DNA of 64,000 bases from Sanguibacter inulinus (GCF_013415325.1 NZ_JACBYE010000001.1:124001-188000), one strand, 5' to 3'; shown: positions 52,496 to 61,813, numbered from the stretch's first letter. Notes: generated by a model from the sequence alone, not told the origin. Numbers and translations are program-made.

Positions 52496-55400
52496 ATGCA
52501 GCTGCACTCGATGACCCTCCAGGCGGTCGGTCCCTTCGCAGGGCGCCACACCGTCGACTTCTCGGCGCTCGCCGCGTCGGGGATCTTCCTGCTCGAGGGC
52601 CCCACGGGTGCCGGAAAGTCGACGCTCATCGACGCCGTGGTCTTCGCCCTCTACGGCAAGGTCGCCTCCGCCTCGACGAGCGACGACAGGCTACGGTCTG
52701 CCTACGCCGACGACGCGACAGACTCCTTCGTCGACCTCACCTTCGAGACGGCCGCCGGGGTGTTGAGGGTGCTGCGGACCCCCGAGCGCCAGCGTGCCAA
52801 GAAGCGCGGCGAGGGCACCACCAAGCAGCAGGCCACCGTCAAGCTGTGGCGCCTGCCGAGCGACGCCGTCACCTCAGGGGCCGGACTGGGCGAGCCTGGC
52901 GACGTCGGCGAGCTCACCTCGACGCGCCTCGACGAGGTCGGCCTCGAGATCCAGCGGGCCGTCGGCCTCGACCGCGCCCAGTTCGTCCAGACCATCGTGC
53001 TCCCGCAGGGCGAGTTCGCGAGCTTCCTCCGCTCCAAGCCCGAAGACCGCAAGGGTCTGCTGCAGAAGGTCTTCGGGACCGAGGTCTACGACCGTGCCGA
53101 GGCAGCGCTCGTCACCATGCGCAAGACGGCCGACCAACAGCTCAAGGCCGCCCAGGGAGGCGTCCAGGTGTCGCTCGAGACCTTCCTCGCGACCTCAGCC
53201 CTCGACCCCGAGGACGCCGAGACCTTGCGAGCCGCTCGTCCCGAGCACCTCGGCAAGCTCGCCGCAGAGCACGCGCACGAGCTCGCCGAGACGGCCAAGC
53301 ACCTCGAGGTCGACGCCGCGGCAGCACGCGAGGTGCTCGGCGGCCGTCGGCAGACTCTCGACGTGGGCCGGGCGACCCTCGACGCCGTCGCCCGTCGTGA
53401 CGCCCTGCGGGTCGAGTCTGCTCGGCTCGCCGAGGCGGCCGACGAGGTCCGTGGCCTGGCCGACAGGCTCGACGCCGCGCGCCGGGCGAGCGTCGTGCTG
53501 CCCACCGTCGAGGCCGAGGTCGCCGCGCGCGACGGGCTCACCCGAGCGGCTGCTGGCCTCGCTGCCGCAGTCGAGGCGCAGGGACCTGTCGTCGGCGACC
53601 TGTCGAGCATCGACGCGCTCGCGCGTCTCGACTGGACCGACAGGTCCGCCGCCCACCCGGACGACGAGGTGCTGGCCGCACGTGCCGCCGTCGAGACCGC
53701 TGTCGCCAGCCTCGTCGAGCGCCGCACTGCCGACACCGCGCAGGTCGTGCTGCTCGACCGCGTCGCCCGCCTCGAAGCTGGTCTGCCAGCCCGGCGTGCC
53801 CGCCTCGAGGAGGCCACGGTCGCGCTCGACGTCACGCGGGGAGAGCTGGTGGCTGCGGCCGACGCTCTCGCCGAGCGTCCAGCCGCCCGCTCTGCTCTCG
53901 AGGCCGAGCGGGACGCCGCCCGTGCTCTCGCCGCCCAGGTCGACGCCCTGCGCGAGCAGGAGCGACGTGCGGCCACGACGACCGAGACGATCGCGCGGCT
54001 CGGCACCCTGCGGACCGAGCTCGGGCAGGCCGAGTCGGCCATGACGGTGGCAGCCGACCGGGCGCAGGAGGCAGCCGACCACGAGCGCGAGCTGAGGCGA
54101 CGCTGGATCGATGGCATCGCTGGTGAGATCGCTGGTGACCTCCGCCCCGGCGAACCGTGCCCGGTCTGCGGTGGCCACGAGCACCCAGCCCCCGCGACAG
54201 TCGGAGAAGACCACGTCGGCAAGGAGCGTGTCGAGCAGGCCGAGGCGGCTCGCCAGGAGGCTGAGCGCGAGCTCACAGCGCGGCACGCGAGCGTCACCGG
54301 GGTGGCCGAGAGGGTCGCGGCGCACGAGGCCCTCCTCGACGGGGTCGACACGGCTGCCGCCGTCACCGAGCTCGAGGCCGTCAGGACCCGTCTGCGCGAG
54401 GCCGAGGCTGCGGGCACCGCCGTCCAGACCGCCGAGCGCGCTGTCGTCGACTTCGACGCCGAGACCCTCGCGGCCGAGTCGCGCCGGTCCCGTCTCGCCG
54501 AGCAGGTAGCAGCCGACGAGGCCCGTCTCGAGCACGACGGCGCGGCGATCACCGCCGACGAGGCCGAGGTCGAGACGGCACGTGCGGCGCACCGAGACGT
54601 CGTCACCGAGGCTCCTGAGGTCGTCGACGCAGCCGGGGACGCCGGACAGCCCACCGCGGTCACGACGATCTCGGAGATCGTCGCCGTCCTCGAGCATCGG
54701 GTCTCCGCGATCACGTCGGTCCTCGAGGTCTGCGCCTCGCACGCCGCAGCCGTGCAGTCGCTCGCCGAGCGCGAGACAGAGCGGGTGCGTGCTCTCGACG
54801 AGCACGACTTCCCCACGGTCCAGGCCGTCCGAGAGGCCTGGCTCGACAGGCGCGAGCTGGCCGCCGTCGAGGCCCTCGTGTCGGAGCACAGGTCCGCCCA
54901 GGACCGCGTCGCGGCCGGGCTGGCCGAGCCTTCGCTCGTCGCGTTGCCCGAGACCGTCGAGGTCGACCTCGACGCGCTCCGCGCAGCGGTCACCGAGGCC
55001 GAGGCGCTCGCCCACGAGGCCACCACCCGTGCGGCTGTCGTCGTGCAGCGGGCCGCCGACATGGAGCGAGGCGCCCGGCACGTCACCGACGCTGTCGTCG
55101 CCCTGGACACCGTGCGCGACTCGACCGAGCCGGTGATCCGCATGGCCAACCTCGCGACGGGCGCGTCCTCGGACAACGCCCGATCCCTCACCCTGACGAC
55201 CTTCGTGCTCATGCGACGCTTCGAGGACGTGGTGGCCGCGGCGAACGACAGGCTCGCGACCATGTCGGACGGCCGCTACGAGCTGGTCCGCAGCGACGAC
55301 CGCGAAGACGTCAGCACCCGCAAGACCGGCCTCGCGATGCGGGTCCTCGACCACAGCACGGAGACGGCCCGCGACCCGCGGACGCTCTCCGGCGGGGAGA

Positions 55401-55681
55401 CCTTCTACGTGTCGCTGTGCCTCGCGCTCGGCATGGCCGACGTGGTGACCGCCGAGGCCGGGGGCATCGACCTCGGCACGCTCTTCGTCGACGAGGGCTT
55501 CGGCTCGCTCGACCCTGAGACCCTCGACTCGGTGCTGGGCGTCCTCGGCGGGCTGCGAGCCGGCGGTCGCGTGGTCGGTGTGGTCTCGCACGTCGAGGCC
55601 CTCAAGCAGACCATCGCCGACGGCATCAGCGTGCGCAGGCTCCCCGACGGGTCCAGCACCCTGACCGTCCGCGCCGGGTAG
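52496..55681 (+). CDS. sbcC: Exonuclease SbcC (Rad50-like ATPase)
   Basis: A 1,061-residue SMC-like ATPase. Walker A EGPTGAGKSTL near residue 34; long Ala/Glu/Arg coiled coils; zinc hook C555-P-V-C558 (CPVCGGHEHP) at the apex; signature LSGGETFYVSLCLALGMADV near 964; Walker B LGTLFVDEGFGSLDPETL. Partner of the preceding SbcD. Normal length and no defects seen. Confidence 0.95.
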   Translation: MQLHSMTLQAVGPFAGRHTVDFSALAASGIFLLEGPTGAGKSTLIDAVVFALYGKVASASTSDDRLRSAYADDATDSFVDLTFETAAGVLRVLRTPERQRAKKRGEGTTKQQATVKLWRLPSDAVTSGAGLGEPGDVGELTSTRLDEVGLEIQRAVGLDRAQFVQTIVLPQGEFASFLRSKPEDRKGLLQKVFGTEVYDRAEAALVTMRKTADQQLKAAQGGVQVSLETFLATSALDPEDAETLRAARPEHLGKLAAEHAHELAETAKHLEVDAAAAREVLGGRRQTLDVGRATLDAVARRDALRVESARLAEAADEVRGLADRLDAARRASVVLPTVEAEVAARDGLTRAAAGLAAAVEAQGPVVGDLSSIDALARLDWTDRSAAHPDDEVLAARAAVETAVASLVERRTADTAQVVLLDRVARLEAGLPARRARLEEATVALDVTRGELVAAADALAERPAARSALEAERDAARALAAQVDALREQERRAATTTETIARLGTLRTELGQAESAMTVAADRAQEAADHERELRRRWIDGIAGEIAGDLRPGEPCPVCGGHEHPAPATVGEDHVGKERVEQAEAARQEAERELTARHASVTGVAERVAAHEALLDGVDTAAAVTELEAVRTRLREAEAAGTAVQTAERAVVDFDAETLAAESRRSRLAEQVAADEARLEHDGAAITADEAEVETARAAHRDVVTEAPEVVDAAGDAGQPTAVTTISEIVAVLEHRVSAITSVLEVCASHAAAVQSLAERETERVRALDEHDFPTVQAVREAWLDRRELAAVEALVSEHRSAQDRVAAGLAEPSLVALPETVEVDLDALRAAVTEAEALAHEATTRAAVVVQRAADMERGARHVTDAVVALDTVRDSTEPVIRMANLATGASSDNARSLTLTTFVLMRRFEDVVAAANDRLATMSDGRYELVRSDDREDVSTRKTGLAMRVLDHSTETARDPRTLSGGETFYVSLCLALGMADVVTAEAGGIDLGTLFVDEGFGSLDPETLDSVLGVLGGLRAGGRVVGVVSHVEALKQTIADGISVRRLPDGSSTLTVRAG

Positions 55682-55706
55682 GGCGAGCGCCGCTACATTG
55701 AGCAGC

Positions 55707-56279
55707 ATGGCGATCATCCACCAGGCGACACTGACCCCGTCCAAGGCCGAGACCCTCGCGACCTGGCTGTCGGACCAGCCGTGGTTCGGCGGGACCGCAG
55801 AGGTCACCGTGCCCGTCGCGGCCTACCGTTTCGACGACCCCGCCGGTGAGGTCGGCATGGAGGCGTTCTTCGTCGAGGTCGGTGGCCGCACCGTGCACGT
55901 CCCCGTGACGTACCGGGGCGCGCCCCGCCCTGGCGGGGACGAGTGGCTCGTCGGGACGATGGAGCACTCGGTCCTCGGGACCCGGTGGGTCTACGACGCC
56001 GTGGGCGACCCGGTCTACAGGGCCGAGCTGACCCGCGTCGTCCGCGAGGGCGGGACGCACGTACGCCTCATGGTCGAGACCCCCGACGGTCCCGTCGAGC
56101 GCGAACCGACAGCCTTCGTCCGCGGCAGCGGGAGCGGGAGCGCCGCAGGCCAGGAGGGGGAACCTGAGATCGTCGTGGTCCGCTTCCCGTCGGCTGACGC
56201 CGTCGTCCCGAGCGAGCACACGCTCACCGGCACGTGGACAGGCCAGGACGAGCCGGCCGTGCTGGCCTACCTGGTCTGA
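55707..56279 (+). CDS. Maltokinase N-terminal cap-like domain protein
   Basis: A 190-residue protein matching the N-terminal cap domain of mycobacterial maltokinase but without the kinase lobe: MAIIHQATLTPSKAETLATW, LSDQPWFGG, VPVTYRGAPRPGGDEWLVGT, MEHSVLGTRWVYDAVGDPVY. Stand-alone cap proteins occur in actinobacteria and their role is unclear. TACATT ends seven bases before the ATG, supporting this start. A microsatellite begins seven bases after the stop. Confidence 0.8.
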   Translation: MAIIHQATLTPSKAETLATWLSDQPWFGGTAEVTVPVAAYRFDDPAGEVGMEAFFVEVGGRTVHVPVTYRGAPRPGGDEWLVGTMEHSVLGTRWVYDAVGDPVYRAELTRVVREGGTHVRLMVETPDGPVEREPTAFVRGSGSGSAAGQEGEPEIVVVRFPSADAVVPSEHTLTGTWTGQDEPAVLAYLV

Positions 56280-56285
56280 GTTCCG

Positions 56286-56360
56286 CCGAGCCGAGCCGAG
56301 CCGAGCCGAGCCGAGCCGAGCCGAGCCGAGCCGAGCCGAGCCGAGCCGAGCCGAGCCGAG
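56286..56360. repeat. (CCGAG)15 pentanucleotide microsatellite
   Basis: Fifteen perfect copies of CCGAG, followed to about 56430 by degenerate copies (CCGAGCCTG, GGCCGAGCC and similar). It lies between the cap-domain gene and the transporter promoter, outside any supported gene. Confidence 0.97.
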
Positions 56361-56555
56361 CCTGGCTGAGTCGGCCGAGCCTGACCGGGCCTGGTTGAGC
56401 CTGGCCGAGCCCGGCCGAGCCCGGCTGGGAGCGTCGACGCAGGTCAGAGACCGACAAGTCCGACTTCGACACATGCTGGACTCAGGTGCGGTCCCGGCCG
56501 ACCGCTCTTAGGCTGTACCAGGTTCTGAGCTCACCCCCTCGATCGGAGACCCGGT

Positions 56556-58118
56556 ATGGCACGCGTGAAGGCCTCGACAGAACGCGAGCAGTGGTCCGGT
56601 CAGACCGGGTTCATCATCGCGGCGATCGGCTCGGCAGTCGGTCTCGGGAACATCTGGAGGTTCCCCGGTGTCGCGTACGAGAACGGCGGCGGCGCCTTCC
56701 TCGTCCCGTACGTGATCGCGCTGCTGGTCATCGGCATCCCGGTGCTGCTGCTCGACTACTCGCTCGGGCACAGGTTCCGTGGCTCGGCGCCGACGGTCTT
56801 CCGCAGGGTGACCCGGCGTGCCGAGTCTCTCGGCTGGTTCCAGGTGGGCATCTCGATCGTCATCATCTTGTACTACACGGTGATCATCGCGTGGTCGTTG
56901 AGCTTCGTCTGGTTCTCGGTCCGCCAGACCTGGGGCGACGACGCCGCGACCTTCTTCACGCGCGACTTCCTGCGGAAGGCAGACCAGCCCGGGATCGGGT
57001 TCGACGTCGTGCCGGGTGTCCTCTGGCCGCTCATCGGCGTGTGGGTGGTCGTGCTGGTCGTGCTCGCGCTCGGCGTGCAGAAGGGCCTCGAGCGCTCCAA
57101 CATCATCTTCTTGCCGATGCTCGTCGTCCTCTTCGCGGCACTCGTGGTGCGTGCGCTCTTCCTCGACGGCGCGGCCGAGGGCCTCGACGCCCTCTTCACC
57201 CCGGACTGGTCGGCGCTGCTTCACCCCGGGGTGTGGGTGGCGGCCGTCGCGCAGATCTTCTTCTCGCTCTCGATCGCCTTCGGCATCATGATCACGTACT
57301 CCTCCTATCTCAAGCGACGGTCGAACCTCACCTCCTCCGGGCTGGTCGTGGCCTTCTCCAACTCGTCCTTCGAGATCCTCGCCGGGATCGGCGTCTTCGC
57401 GACCCTCGGCTTCATGGCCCACCAGCAGGGCATCGAGGTGTCCGAGCTCCAGGGCCTCACCGGGCCCACGCTCTCGTTCAGCACCTTCCCGCAGATCATC
57501 TCCGCCATGCCGGGCGGCGGGTTCTTCGGGGTGCTGTTCTTCCTCTCGCTGACCGTCGCGGGCCTCACGTCGCTGCTGTCCCTGCTGCAGGTGGTCTCGG
57601 CCGCGTTCCAGGAGAAGTTCGGCTGGGACGCCAAGCAGGCCGCGCTGCGCGTCGGCGCCGTCGCCGCCGTCGTCTCGACAGTCCTGTTCTCGACCACCAC
57701 GGCGCTCTACGTGCTCGACGCCTTCGACAAGTGGGCCAACGAGGTCGGTGTCATCACCTCGGCCGTCGTCATGACCATCCTGGTCGCGTGGCGCCTGCGG
57801 ATGCTGCCTCAGCTCCGGTGGCACCTCAACCAGGTCTCGTCGACCCGCGTCGGCCCGTGGTGGCAGTACGTCGTGGGCGTCCTGGTACCGCTGGTCCTCG
57901 GCTACATGCTCGTCTCGGGTGTGTGGACGCTGATCACCGAAGGGTACGAGGGCTACCCGCTCTGGTTCCGCCTCGTCTTCGGCTGGGGCGCTGTCGCGTT
58001 CATGGTCGTCTTCGCCGTGATCATGACCAGGATCCGGTGGGTCAAGAACCCTGACGACTTCGTCCCCTGGCCCCCGCTGCCCTCCGGCGGCCTCACCAAG
58101 AGTGGAGACCGCTCATGA
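56556..58118 (+). CDS. NSS-family sodium-dependent amino-acid transporter (MetP-like)
   Basis: A 520-residue neurotransmitter:sodium symporter with about 12 membrane segments. Signature of helix 1: AAIGSAVGLGNIWRFPGVAY; helix 2: ENGGGAFLVPYVIAL; helix 6: SLSIAFGIMITYSSYLKR. It is followed by an overlapping gene for the small subunit that defines the methionine/alanine importer MetPS of Corynebacterium, so the substrate is probably a neutral amino acid such as methionine or alanine. TAGGCT (56509-56514) may be the -10; the CCGAG microsatellite is 150 bp upstream of it. Confidence 0.9.
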   Translation: MARVKASTEREQWSGQTGFIIAAIGSAVGLGNIWRFPGVAYENGGGAFLVPYVIALLVIGIPVLLLDYSLGHRFRGSAPTVFRRVTRRAESLGWFQVGISIVIILYYTVIIAWSLSFVWFSVRQTWGDDAATFFTRDFLRKADQPGIGFDVVPGVLWPLIGVWVVVLVVLALGVQKGLERSNIIFLPMLVVLFAALVVRALFLDGAAEGLDALFTPDWSALLHPGVWVAAVAQIFFSLSIAFGIMITYSSYLKRRSNLTSSGLVVAFSNSSFEILAGIGVFATLGFMAHQQGIEVSELQGLTGPTLSFSTFPQIISAMPGGGFFGVLFFLSLTVAGLTSLLSLLQVVSAAFQEKFGWDAKQAALRVGAVAAVVSTVLFSTTTALYVLDAFDKWANEVGVITSAVVMTILVAWRLRMLPQLRWHLNQVSSTRVGPWWQYVVGVLVPLVLGYMLVSGVWTLITEGYEGYPLWFRLVFGWGAVAFMVVFAVIMTRIRWVKNPDDFVPWPPLPSGGLTKSGDRS

Positions 58119-58285
58119 CCCCCACGGCGATCCTCGTCCTCGTCCTCGCGCTCACCGTCGTCTGGGGAGGGCTCGCGCTGGCGATCCTCAACCTCCGCAG
58201 GGCTCCTGTCGACCCCGACGACGACGAGCCGGAGACCGACCAGCCGCTCGCGGGAGACGGGTCGGGTCCGGCCGGGAGGCGCTGA
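58115..58285 (+). CDS. NSS transporter small subunit MetS-like
   Basis: A 56-residue protein with one membrane helix (TAILVLVLALTVVWGGLALA) followed by ILNLRR and an acidic, disordered tail. The ATGA overlap with the transporter gene and the size match MetS, the small subunit needed by MetP for transport. It is easily missed because of its size. Confidence 0.85.
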   Translation: MTPTAILVLVLALTVVWGGLALAILNLRRAPVDPDDDEPETDQPLAGDGSGPAGRR

Positions 58286-58385
58286 GTCTCTGGCGCACGA
58301 CAGAAGCGGACGGGCGCGTGCCGGTCTGCCGGTTGACCGCCGTGCCCGCTCGTCGGCGTCCGCGAGCGAGCAGGGCGGTCAGGCG

Positions 58386-58991
58386 TCAGGCGGCTCTGAG
58401 GATCGCGACGAGGAAGTCCGACCCGTCGGCGTACGGGCGCAGGTCCCAGGTCGAGAAGCGCACGTCGGTGCGCAGACCAGCCGCCTCGACGTCGGCGAAG
58501 AAGGCCTCGGGCTCGTAGCCACGGGAGGTCCCGAAGCCCACGGCGATCCGGCCCTCGGGCGCCAGGTGCGCGCGCATGCGCTCGAGCGCGGAGGTGTGCG
58601 TGCCGTGCCCGAGGAAGGTCATGACGTTGCCCGCGCAGACGATCACGTCGAAGGGGTCGGTGATCTCGTGGGCGGCGAGGTCGAGCTCGGCGAGGTCGCC
58701 GACGACCCAGGTGCCGTCAGGGTGGTCCTCACGGGCGGCCTCGATCAGCACGGGGTCGACGTCGACCCCGACGGCGGTGTGCCCGACGGCTGTCAGAGCT
58801 GCTGCGACGCGTCCCGGGCCGCAGCCCGCGTCGAGGATCCGCGCGCCACGCGGCACCATGGCGTCGACGAAGCGCGCCTCGCCGGCGAGGTCTGCGCCCT
58901 CCGCAGCCATCGTGCGCATCCGGGTCGCGTACCAGACGGAGTGCTCGGGACGCTGGGCGACCATGTCCTCCCAGAGGGACGGAGTGCGCAT
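58386..58991 (-). CDS. SAM-dependent methyltransferase
   Basis: A 201-residue class I methyltransferase. Motif I is ILDAGCGPGRVAAALTAVG, the acidic residue of motif II is in VGVDVDPVLIEAA, and a motif IV-like strand is DVIVCAGNVMTFLG. Substrate unknown. AAGG lies ten bases before the ATG. Confidence 0.85.
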   Translation of the reverse strand: MRTPSLWEDMVAQRPEHSVWYATRMRTMAAEGADLAGEARFVDAMVPRGARILDAGCGPGRVAAALTAVGHTAVGVDVDPVLIEAAREDHPDGTWVVGDLAELDLAAHEITDPFDVIVCAGNVMTFLGHGTHTSALERMRAHLAPEGRIAVGFGTSRGYEPEAFFADVEAAGLRTDVRFSTWDLRPYADGSDFLVAILRAA

Positions 58992-59148
58992 CGGTGACGA
59001 CCTTTCGACGAGGGTGCAGGACGAGTCGACCCTATCGTCGCGGGGAGGGCCGGCGTCGGGACCTCTGTCTGACCCGGGTCCGGGCACCCGCGCACGAGGC
59101 TTCGGGCCTGCGAAGTCCAGATCCGCGCGGTCGCGGCACACTGTCACC

Positions 59149-60243
59149 ATGACGACCGACCCGACCCCCGCCAGCGACCGCGCACGCACGCCGCGCGACG
59201 TCCGTCGCTGGCGCCGCTATCTGGCCGACGAGCGCGCGGAGGCGGCCGTGTACCGCGAGCTCGCGGCGCGACGCTCCGGCGAAGAGCGCGAGATCCTCGT
59301 GGCCCTCGCCGAGGCCGAGCAGCGGCACGAGACGCACTGGCTCGAGCTGCTCGGCGACGACGTCGGACGTCCGCTCCGCGGCCAGTGGCGCACCCGGTTC
59401 CTCGCCGTGCTCGCGCGCCGCTTCGGAGGAGTCTTCGTGCTAGCCCTCGCCCAGCAGGCCGAGTCGCGCTCGGCCTACGACGCCGACGTCGACGCGACCG
59501 CCGCGATGGCCGCCGACGAGCGGATCCACGGCGAGGTCGTGCGCGGTCTCTCGACGCGTGGGCGCACGCGGATCTCCGGCACCTTCCGTGCGGCGGTCTT
59601 CGGCGCGAACGACGGGCTGGTCTCGAACCTCGCGCTCATCCTCGGCGTCGGGGCCTCGGGCGTCGCCCCGCAGACGATCCTCGTCACCGGGCTCGCCGGT
59701 CTGCTCGCCGGAGCACTCTCGATGGCGGCCGGTGAGTACGTGTCGGTCAGCTCTCAGCGGGAGCTCCTGGCCGCCTCCGACCCGAGCCCCGCGGCCTCGG
59801 CCGCACTCGGGCACCTCGACGTCGACGCCAACGAGCTGGCCCTCGTCTACAGGGCGCGCGGGCTGGACGCGGGCGAGGCCCAGGCGCGGGCCGACGCCGT
59901 GCTCGCCTCAGCCGTAGGCTCCCGAGAGATCGCGCCGGCGAGCGAGTCGGACGCCCACGAGGAGATCGGCACGGCCCTCGGGGCCGCGGCCTCGAGCTTC
60001 TGCTTCTTCGCCTCGGGTGCGCTCATCCCCGTGCTGCCCTACCTCGTCGGCATGGAAGGGCTCGCGGCCATCGCCGTGGGTTCGGTCCTCGTCGGTGTCG
60101 CGCTGTGCTTCACGGGGGCGACGGTCGGGGTGCTCTCCGGCGCGTCACCTGTCCGCCGCGCGCTGCGCCAGCTCGCGATCGGCTTCGGCGCCGCTGCGGC
60201 GACGTACGCCCTCGGTCTGCTCTTCGGGGCCACCGTCGGCTGA
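59149..60243 (+). CDS. Ferritin-like domain fused to VIT1/CCC1 iron/manganese transporter
   Basis: A 364-residue protein of the MbfA-like class. The first 140 residues are a ferritin-like helical bundle with metal-binding Glu/His (YLADERAEAAVYRELAARR; EQRHETHWLELLGDD; QQAESRSAYDADVD; ADERIHGEVV). The rest is the CCC1/VIT1 membrane domain (FGANDGLVSNLALILGVGAS; GEYVSVSSQRELL). Likely exports Fe2+ or Mn2+, a sensible neighbour for superoxide defence. Its last 99 bp are antisense to the end of the converging reductase gene. Confidence 0.9.
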   Translation: MTTDPTPASDRARTPRDVRRWRRYLADERAEAAVYRELAARRSGEEREILVALAEAEQRHETHWLELLGDDVGRPLRGQWRTRFLAVLARRFGGVFVLALAQQAESRSAYDADVDATAAMAADERIHGEVVRGLSTRGRTRISGTFRAAVFGANDGLVSNLALILGVGASGVAPQTILVTGLAGLLAGALSMAAGEYVSVSSQRELLAASDPSPAASAALGHLDVDANELALVYRARGLDAGEAQARADAVLASAVGSREIAPASESDAHEEIGTALGAAASSFCFFASGALIPVLPYLVGMEGLAAIAVGSVLVGVALCFTGATVGVLSGASPVRRALRQLAIGFGAAAATYALGLLFGATVG

Positions 60244-61638
60244 TCGTCCGTCCGGGGCGGTGGTCTCGGCCGCCTCGGTCAGCCCTGACCAGGTGGAGAT
60301 CTTGACCCGGTCCCGGCCAGCGGCCGCTCCTGCCGCCCGCTCGGCCCCGTCGATGCGGAGCCAGCCGTCCCAGTCGACCGGCGTGACGCCGCGTGCACGC
60401 AGCAGCCCCTCGACGACGGCGGGGTCCCGGTGCGCGCAGGGACCGCTGGTCGCGTGGTCCGCGAGCAGCGAGGCGACGGTCTGCGCGGCGTCGGACCGGG
60501 TCGAGCCGATGAGCCCGACGGGTCCTCGGCGCACCCACCCGGTGACGTACCTGCCAGGGACCGGACGGCCCTGCTCGTCGACCACCCGGCCCGCGAGGCT
60601 CGGCACGACGTTCTTCTCCGGGTCGAAGGGCAGCCCGTCGACGGGGGTGCTGCGGTACCCGACGGCGCGGTAGACGGCCTGGACGGGGTATGTCCGGTAC
60701 GTGCCCGAGCCCGTGACGTGCCCGAGACCGTCGGGGACCGTGCGCTCGGTGCGGAAGGCCTCGACGCGGTCTGCGCCGAGGATCTCGCTCGGGGCCTCGA
60801 AGAGGTGGATGTGGATGCGGCGAGCGGCGTCCGGGTCGGGCGTCTGGCGCGACCAGCCGACGAGCGTCTCCGCCGTGAGCCGCCGCTGCGCGCTCTGCGC
60901 CATGACCCGCTCGGCGTGCGCGTCGAGGGCGACGTCTGCCGGGTCGACGACGACCTCGACGCCGGTCTGCTTGCCCAGCTCGCGGAGCTCTTTGGCCGAG
61001 AACCGGGTGTCTGCGGGCCCGCGCCGCGCGAAGAGGTGCACGGTGCGGGCCTGGTTGGTCCGCAGCGCGTCGAGGGCCGCGTCGTGGATGTCGGTGCTCA
61101 GCAGGTCGTCGGGGTGCTTGACCAGCATGCGCACGAGGTCGAGTGCGACGTTGCCGGCCCCGACCACGGCGATCTCCTGCGCGGTCAGCGGCCAGGTCGG
61201 CGGGGCGTCGGGATGTCCGTCGTACCAGGAGACGAAGTCCGCAGCCCCGAAGGAGCCGGGCAGGTCGACCCCGGGGACGTCGAGGACGGCGTCGGTGTCT
61301 GCGCCCGTCGCGACGACGACGGCGTCGTAGTGGGAGGCCAGCCTGTCGAGCGTGATGTCGACGCCGACGTGCACCCCGCCGTAGACCCTGACGTCCGACC
61401 CGTCGAGCATGACGTGGAGCGAGTCGACGATCCTCTTGATCGCCGGGTGGTCGGGTGCGACCCCGTAGCGGACCAGCCCGTAGGGGGCGGGCAGCCTCTC
61501 GAAGAGGTCGACCCTGGTCCCGGGGGCCTGCGTCCGGAGCATGTCTGTGGCGTAGATCCCGGCCGGGCCGGCGCCGACCACGGCGACGTGCAGGCTGCGG
61601 TGCTGCGGGACGGGCAGGCGTGGTGCGGTGTCGGGCAC
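60145..61638 (-). CDS. fprA: Ferredoxin/flavodoxin-NADP+ reductase FprA-like
   Basis: A 497-residue adrenodoxin-reductase-type flavoprotein: FAD site VAVVGAGPAGIYATDML, PYGLVRYGVAPDHPAIK, NADP site VVGAGNVALDLVRMLV, and YVTGWVRRGPVGLIGSTRSD. It moves electrons between NADPH and ferredoxin. FprA proteins are about 455 residues; here a 40-residue polar tail (PEEQTEGVRRRSGAEADREL) extends over the VIT1 gene. I chose the GTG (VPDTAPRL) six bases after GGGAG, because the longer TTG start coincides with the promoter -35. Confidence 0.88.
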   Translation of the reverse strand: MPDTAPRLPVPQHRSLHVAVVGAGPAGIYATDMLRTQAPGTRVDLFERLPAPYGLVRYGVAPDHPAIKRIVDSLHVMLDGSDVRVYGGVHVGVDITLDRLASHYDAVVVATGADTDAVLDVPGVDLPGSFGAADFVSWYDGHPDAPPTWPLTAQEIAVVGAGNVALDLVRMLVKHPDDLLSTDIHDAALDALRTNQARTVHLFARRGPADTRFSAKELRELGKQTGVEVVVDPADVALDAHAERVMAQSAQRRLTAETLVGWSRQTPDPDAARRIHIHLFEAPSEILGADRVEAFRTERTVPDGLGHVTGSGTYRTYPVQAVYRAVGYRSTPVDGLPFDPEKNVVPSLAGRVVDEQGRPVPGRYVTGWVRRGPVGLIGSTRSDAAQTVASLLADHATSGPCAHRDPAVVEGLLRARGVTPVDWDGWLRIDGAERAAGAAAGRDRVKISTWSGLTEAAETTAPDGRSADGGPEEQTEGVRRRSGAEADRELAQRAADR

Positions 61639-61673
61639 GGAGAGCTCCCAGGGTCGAGGACGAGGTCGACGTG

Positions 61674-61704
61674 ACGCTAGGACCTCGACCTCGGTTGAGG
61701 TCAA
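61674..61704 (-). promoter_or_regulatory. MerR/SoxR-type promoter of the reductase gene
   Basis: On the minus strand TTGACC and TAGCGT are separated by 19 bp, the stretched spacer typical of MerR-family promoters. A dyad in the spacer reads CCTCAA-n6-TCGAGG, one mismatch from the 6-6-6 SoxR box. It lies 36 bp before the chosen start. Confidence 0.65.
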
Positions 61705-61782
61705 GGTGCGCGGCCCGGACCAGCCCGGACCGGATCGAACGGCCCGGGCCGGGTGGGCTCACCAGCTCGCGGATCGTGTGGC

Positions 61783-61813
61783 TTGACCTCAAGCGCAGTT
61801 GAGGTCATAGCGT
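61783..61813 (+). promoter_or_regulatory. SoxR-type promoter of sodA
   Basis: TTGACC (61783) and TAGCGT (61808) with a 19-bp spacer hold the perfect dyad TGACCTCAA-n6-TTGAGGTCA (61784-61807). The core CCTCAA-n6-TTGAGG has the spacing of the known SoxR operator. Both hexamers and the spacer length are the same as in the divergent reductase promoter 80 bp away. Confidence 0.75.

Noticed and set aside
53086-55807. Two minus-strand frames of 725 and 870 codons opposite sbcC
   Set aside because: SbcC motifs on the plus strand are complete; the opposite frames are Ser/Ala/Arg-rich with no recognisable domain.
55626-56474. Minus-strand frame that translates the CCGAG repeat as LGSAR units
   Set aside because: Pentamers give a periodic peptide in any open frame; no start site or conserved sequence supports a gene.
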